Shown here in pieces: positions 59,307-64,000 of a stretch of 64,000 nucleotides of DNA. The stretch is from Oryza sativa Japonica Group. Lineage: Eukaryota > Streptophyta > Magnoliopsida > Poales > Poaceae. Within the stretch, counting starts at the first letter, position 1, and every line of letters starts with the position of its first letter. Where the stretch lies: contig NC_089046.1 of the NCBI RefSeq assembly GCF_034140825.1, positions 23,978,501 through 24,042,500 on the forward strand, given 5' to 3'. A program made the position numbers and the translations under genes. A model generated the notes under the pieces. It was not told the origin of the DNA. It searched no databases and saw only the letters and a list, made by a program, of their open reading frames with translations.

Positions 59307-61023
59307 GGAATAAGTTCACTTTGACTCCCTTAAAAGTGACCCGAATATGATCCATGACCCTAAACCGTAAAACCGGATATCTCGACCCCCGAACTATTCA
59401 AACCAGTGCAATTTGACTCCCTAGGCGGTTTTGGAGGGTGGTTTGCTGACGTGACGCCTACGTGGCGGTATTGACCGGGTCTTCATCACACGTGGCGTTT
59501 GACGGGGCGCTTACGTGGAATTAGAATCAAAATTATAGAAGGGACCCTTTTGTCATTCACTGACGCGTTGCTAGCCTTCGTCTACGGCCCGCCCACCCAT
59601 GGCGCTGCGGCCCTCGAGGACGTCCTCGCCCCGCTACCGGCGCCGACCTACGCACCAACAAGAGGCCGCCCGAATGCGTCGTCGACGGCGAGTTCCGCTG
59701 CGCCGGTGCTGTCCTGTAGGCGCCGCTGCCAGAGCTGGTGACTCGTTTCGTCCCCACGCCGCCATCACCGCCGCCAATGCTGCAGCAGCATCGACGGGAG
59801 CTGCCTGACGCAGTTTTCGTGCGGGGAGCCGGAGCGGCGGAGGCGAAGAAGGGCGGCGCGGCGAGCAGCGGCAACAACGGGCGCCACCACCACCACCACA
59901 ACCAGGCCATGCAGAGCGCGGTGGCGAGGGAGCGGCGGAGCTGTCACGCCTCATCCCCACACCGCTAGGATGAATAGCACCGCCGACCGCCCGACACGTC
60001 CGGCTCCTCCCAAACCCTCGCTTCTCCCATAGCCGAAGACGCCGCGGCAGCCGCCATGGTCGCGGTCTCTCTCTCCGACGACCTAGAGCCCGCCATCGCC
60101 CGCAAACGCATCTTATCCATCCCTTCCCTCCCCCATGGGTGAATATGCCGCTGCGGCTGCCATGGCCACAACCTCCCTCTCCGACGATCTAGAGCCCGCC
60201 ACCATCCGCACCTGCATCCGGCGAGCACGTCGTTCTGGGCGCGTGGGTCAAGACCGAGCGGGAGCGGGAGCAGGGGAAGGGCTCCTTTGCCTTCCTCGAG
60301 CTCAAGAAGGGAGGCGCCGTGTTCGTGCAGGGAGCCGGAGCGGCGGAGGTGAAGAAGGGCGGCGCGGCGGGCGGATCGACGGCCGCCGCCACCGCCATGG
60401 CGTGAAGGCCGGCCGTGTGCTCCGCCTCCGCCCTGGTGCCGCTGCGCCACCGCTCCCCCTCGTCTACGCGGCTCGCCGGGATCCCCGCCGTCGTGACCAC
60501 ATCGCACTGCTCCTCGCGGTGAGCCGCGCCGCCTACTCCTCCTCCGCTCGCCTCCCAACTCCCTTGCCACCGTCGGCCTGCTCCCGCCGTCCTTCACCGC
60601 TTCCTCTGCCACCGCCGCTGCGGGCTTGCTTGCCGCCACGCGCCACCGGCCGAAGGGGAAGAAGAAGGGGAGAGAAAGAGAGAGAAGGGAGAGAGGGAGG
60701 AGGAAGAAGGAAGGAGACAGGGGACTGACTCGTGGGCCCCACATGTTAGTGGGCCCACATTTCTTTTTTTAATGACTAATGGGGCTCACGTATTTTTTTA
60801 ATTTTAATGCCACTTAAGCGCTACGTCAACGCCACGTGTAAAGAAGACTCGGTCAATATCGCTACGTAGGTGCCACGTCAGCAAAACCGCTTTCTAAAAC
60901 CGCCTAGGGAGTTAAATTGCACCGATTTCAATAGTTCGGGGGTCGATATATCCGGTTCTGTGGTTTAGGGTCGTGGATTAGATTCGGGTAACTTTTAAGG
61001 GAGTCAAAGCGAACTTATTTTCC
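59307..61023. mobile_element. Pack-MULE (non-autonomous Mutator-like element)
   Basis: About 230-bp terminal inverted repeats: the left starts GGAATAAGTTCACTTTGACT, and the right, read on the minus strand, starts GGAAAATAAGTTCGCTTTGA; both continue through GACCCTAAACC, TCGACCCCCGAACTATT and CTCCCTAGGCGGTTTT. Immediately outside are CCTCATCGC (59298-59306) and CCCCATCGC (61024-61032), a 9-bp target duplication with one mismatch, as Mutator-like elements make. The 1.2 kb interior is very GC-rich, unlike the ends, and contains gene-like sequence but no transposase. It sits 279 bp upstream of the RPL8 start codon. Confidence 0.88.
60136..60405 (+). pseudogene. Captured gene fragment in Pack-MULE, asparaginyl-tRNA synthetase-like
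   Basis: A frame ending at the TGA of 60403-60405 contains EHVVLGAWVKTEREREQGKG then SFAFLELKKGGAVFVQ (from 60223). This resembles the start of the N-terminal OB-fold domain of plant cytosolic asparaginyl-tRNA synthetase (from memory, GQTVRIGGWVKSGRDQGK then TFSFLAVNDGS). Upstream, in another frame, AAAMATTSLSDDLEPATIR recalls that protein's N-terminal extension. The switch of frame and the small size mean it cannot make a functional synthetase. Parts of it occur a second time inside the element (see findings). Identification is by memory only. Confidence 0.4.
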
Positions 61024-61051
61024 CCCCATCGCTCAGAAGAAAAATCGAAAA

Positions 61052-61241
61052 AGCCCAACCACAACGACGCGGCCCATTACAGCCCAAGTCCATTACACTG
61101 ACAAATCCGCCCCCACGAATCCAACGGCCCAGATCAACCCCACCCTCCATCCCAGCCGTCCACGCTAGGGCTATCCCTCCCCGAAACCCCCCACGCCGAC
61201 CTCTATATAAACCGGAGACCTTCTCCCTCCTCCAACCCTAG
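61052..61241 (+). promoter_or_regulatory. RPL8 core promoter: site II motifs, TATA box, telo-box
   Basis: Site II motifs (TGGGCY or complement) at 61052-61057, 61071-61076, 61081-61086 and 61126-61131; TATATAA at 61204-61210; AACCCTAG telo-box-like motif at 61234-61241. This combination is known from plant ribosomal protein and other growth-linked promoters. A further site II motif at 59267-59272 lies on the far side of the Pack-MULE. Confidence 0.75.
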
Positions 61242-61302
61242 CCACCCCCGCCTCCCCCATTCTCCCCGCCGCCGCCGCCGCCGTCTCGCCGCCGACGAGG
61301 AG

Positions 61303-62846
<1,544 letters not shown>

Positions 62847-63660
62847 AGTGTTACTTATTGTTGCTACTATCCATATTCGCTACCATGCTTATCATCGCTA
62901 GATTAAAGGACATGTATTCCAGTATGGTCGTGCTTTTTGCTTGGTACTCTGGTCACATTTGTGATGAATGTTCGCAGTTTTCGTGGTCATGGTCTGGATT
63001 CTACATTCCACCTAAAGAAGTTTTTACCTGGTTATTTAATCCTTGAGTTGTTGAATTAGCTCATGGTAATTGTCAGTAGTCTTCCACTTGGTTCTCTCTG
63101 TGGATGATCGTTCTTGTTCTCTGTTTGCGCTGTGGCTGATTGTTCTCATGTTTTTAAGGTTTTTGGGTTAGTCACTGGTCGCTTCGTCACTGTGAGCCAA
63201 ACCATATGCCGGTAGTTTTCTTCTTCACCATCATCCGTTTGATCCTGACTCGCGGATCTCCTAATCCAACTTCTCTCTTTTTTTTTTTTAATCCAAACTC
63301 ACCCAACGTTGGAAACATAGCTTGGAACCCCTTGAAATTGAACAGAATTTATAGCAGGCAAAAATGTAAGAAACCACGCTAGTGTAGCAGGCTTACAGCG
63401 GGGCAAAGCAGCTTTTGTTAAGCAACCACTTACGTTAGAGATTCAGAGATAAGCGATGTTACTTTGTTTTTACCAACATTTACATACAAGCGGTACAACA
63501 CATATTGCCAGAAACCACTTGGTTTTCCAGCCATAATTTTTGACAATTCATGACGCGCGCGCGCACACACAATGCTGGATTCACAGGGTCACACAGCCAT
63601 GAGCCATCAGACTGGAAGGGCTCTGTTTGTTCATCACATAGTCACAGATCGCCTTGGCCT
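62847..63660. other. Convergent 3' UTRs of RPL8 and metallothionein
   Basis: RPL8 3' UTR probably runs to about 63100. The minus-strand metallothionein 3' UTR lies to the right, with an alternating purine-pyrimidine tract GCGCGCGCGCACACAC near 63554-63569. No other gene was seen. Confidence 0.55.
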
Positions 63661-64000
63661 TTAGCAGTTGCAGGGGTTGCACTTGCAGCTGGAACCACAG
63701 CTGCAGCCATGGGCACCCTCACCAGATTCAGCTGCTTTGCCAACTCCCTCAAATTGCCTGCAAAGAAATAAATCAAATTCAGGAGCGAACAGTTTCAGGC
63801 ATGGAAAGATAACATCTTCAGCTTTTCTTCAGCATATGGTCACATGTCTGAATCTCAGACAGGAGTTCCCTTCAGTTTAGTTTTTTTATCAAGGAAAAGA
63901 TTCATAGATATCAATATATCATACCCCTTCTCAGGTGCAACACCGAGGACAGTGGTTGTAGTAGTAGTGGTGATGGTGATCTTCTCAGCCAGGTCAGGGT
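63661..64000 (-). CDS. Type 1 metallothionein, C-terminal part (5' end outside window)
   Basis: Two exons: 63925 to beyond 64000, and 63661-63757 (TAA stop), joined by a 167-bp GT-AG intron in phase. The visible protein reads [20 protein letters not shown], then [20 protein letters not shown] and [16 protein letters not shown]. The terminal Cys-X-Cys cluster with six cysteines and the VLGVAPEK linker are diagnostic of grass type 1 metallothioneins, which bind copper and zinc in the cytosol and affect metal and redox balance. The N-terminal cysteine cluster (MSCSCGSSC-type) would lie right of the window. A run of seven threonines in the linker is unusual compared with the sequences I remember. 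Metallothionein genes are often clustered in rice, so more copies may follow. Confidence 0.93.

Noticed and set aside
59965-60744. Long minus-strand open frame (259 codons) in the GC-rich Pack-MULE interior
   Set aside because: Arginine/glycine-rich low-complexity reading caused by GC content; the recognisable coding similarity is on the plus strand.

Overview
The window is plant nuclear DNA and almost certainly from rice (Oryza). Evidence: intron-rich genes with short GT-AG introns, very GC-rich first exons beside AT-rich introns, and many MITEs of types abundant in rice (Stowaway ends with TA targets, GGNTGTGTTTAG-type elements). Assignment to rice chromosome 12 is from memory of the gene order and is unverified.

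Left to right: (1) the 3' part of a ZFC3H1-like HAT-repeat gene (+, 134-3489, entering from the left edge); (2) a single-exon two-helix membrane protein gene (+, 4878-5264), followed by odd tandem duplications with AAGGCGTATT palindromes; (3) a complete five-exon GDSL esterase/lipase gene (-, 6647-10322); (4) a repeat-rich spacer, then a tandem array of UNC93-like transporter genes on the minus strand: copy A (13928-17475, frame broken twice), copy B (19570-23394, intact, 443 aa) and an older paralogue C (26154-26655) reduced to its first two exons; (5) a complete nine-exon chloroplast diaminopimelate epimerase gene (+, 29383-33297); (6) a three-exon R2R3-MYB gene of the MYB48/MYB59 type (-, 37140-38085); (7) an 11 kb gene-poor stretch with a cluster of Stowaway MITEs; (8) a complete twelve-exon malectin-like LRR receptor kinase gene (-, 49425-56099, 974 aa); (9) a MITE-rich spacer ending in a 1.7 kb Pack-MULE (59307-61023) with a near-perfect 9-bp target duplication, carrying what looks like a piece of an asparaginyl-tRNA synthetase gene and sitting in the promoter of (10) the ribosomal protein uL2/RPL8 gene (+, 61303-62846); (11) the 3' part of a type 1 metallothionein gene (-, from 63661, leaving at the right edge).

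The genes are unrelated housekeeping, signalling, transport and metabolic genes, as is normal in a plant chromosome arm, and there is no operon-like logic. What stands out is local evolution: the birth and decay of the UNC93 tandem array, with frameshifts, a duplicated splice acceptor and a stranded two-exon paralogue, and the Pack-MULE that divides the ribosomal protein gene's cluster of site II promoter motifs. Exon borders were assigned by hand from GT-AG sites, frame continuity and remembered family sequences; no search or transcript data were used. No LTR retrotransposon or virus-like element was recognised.
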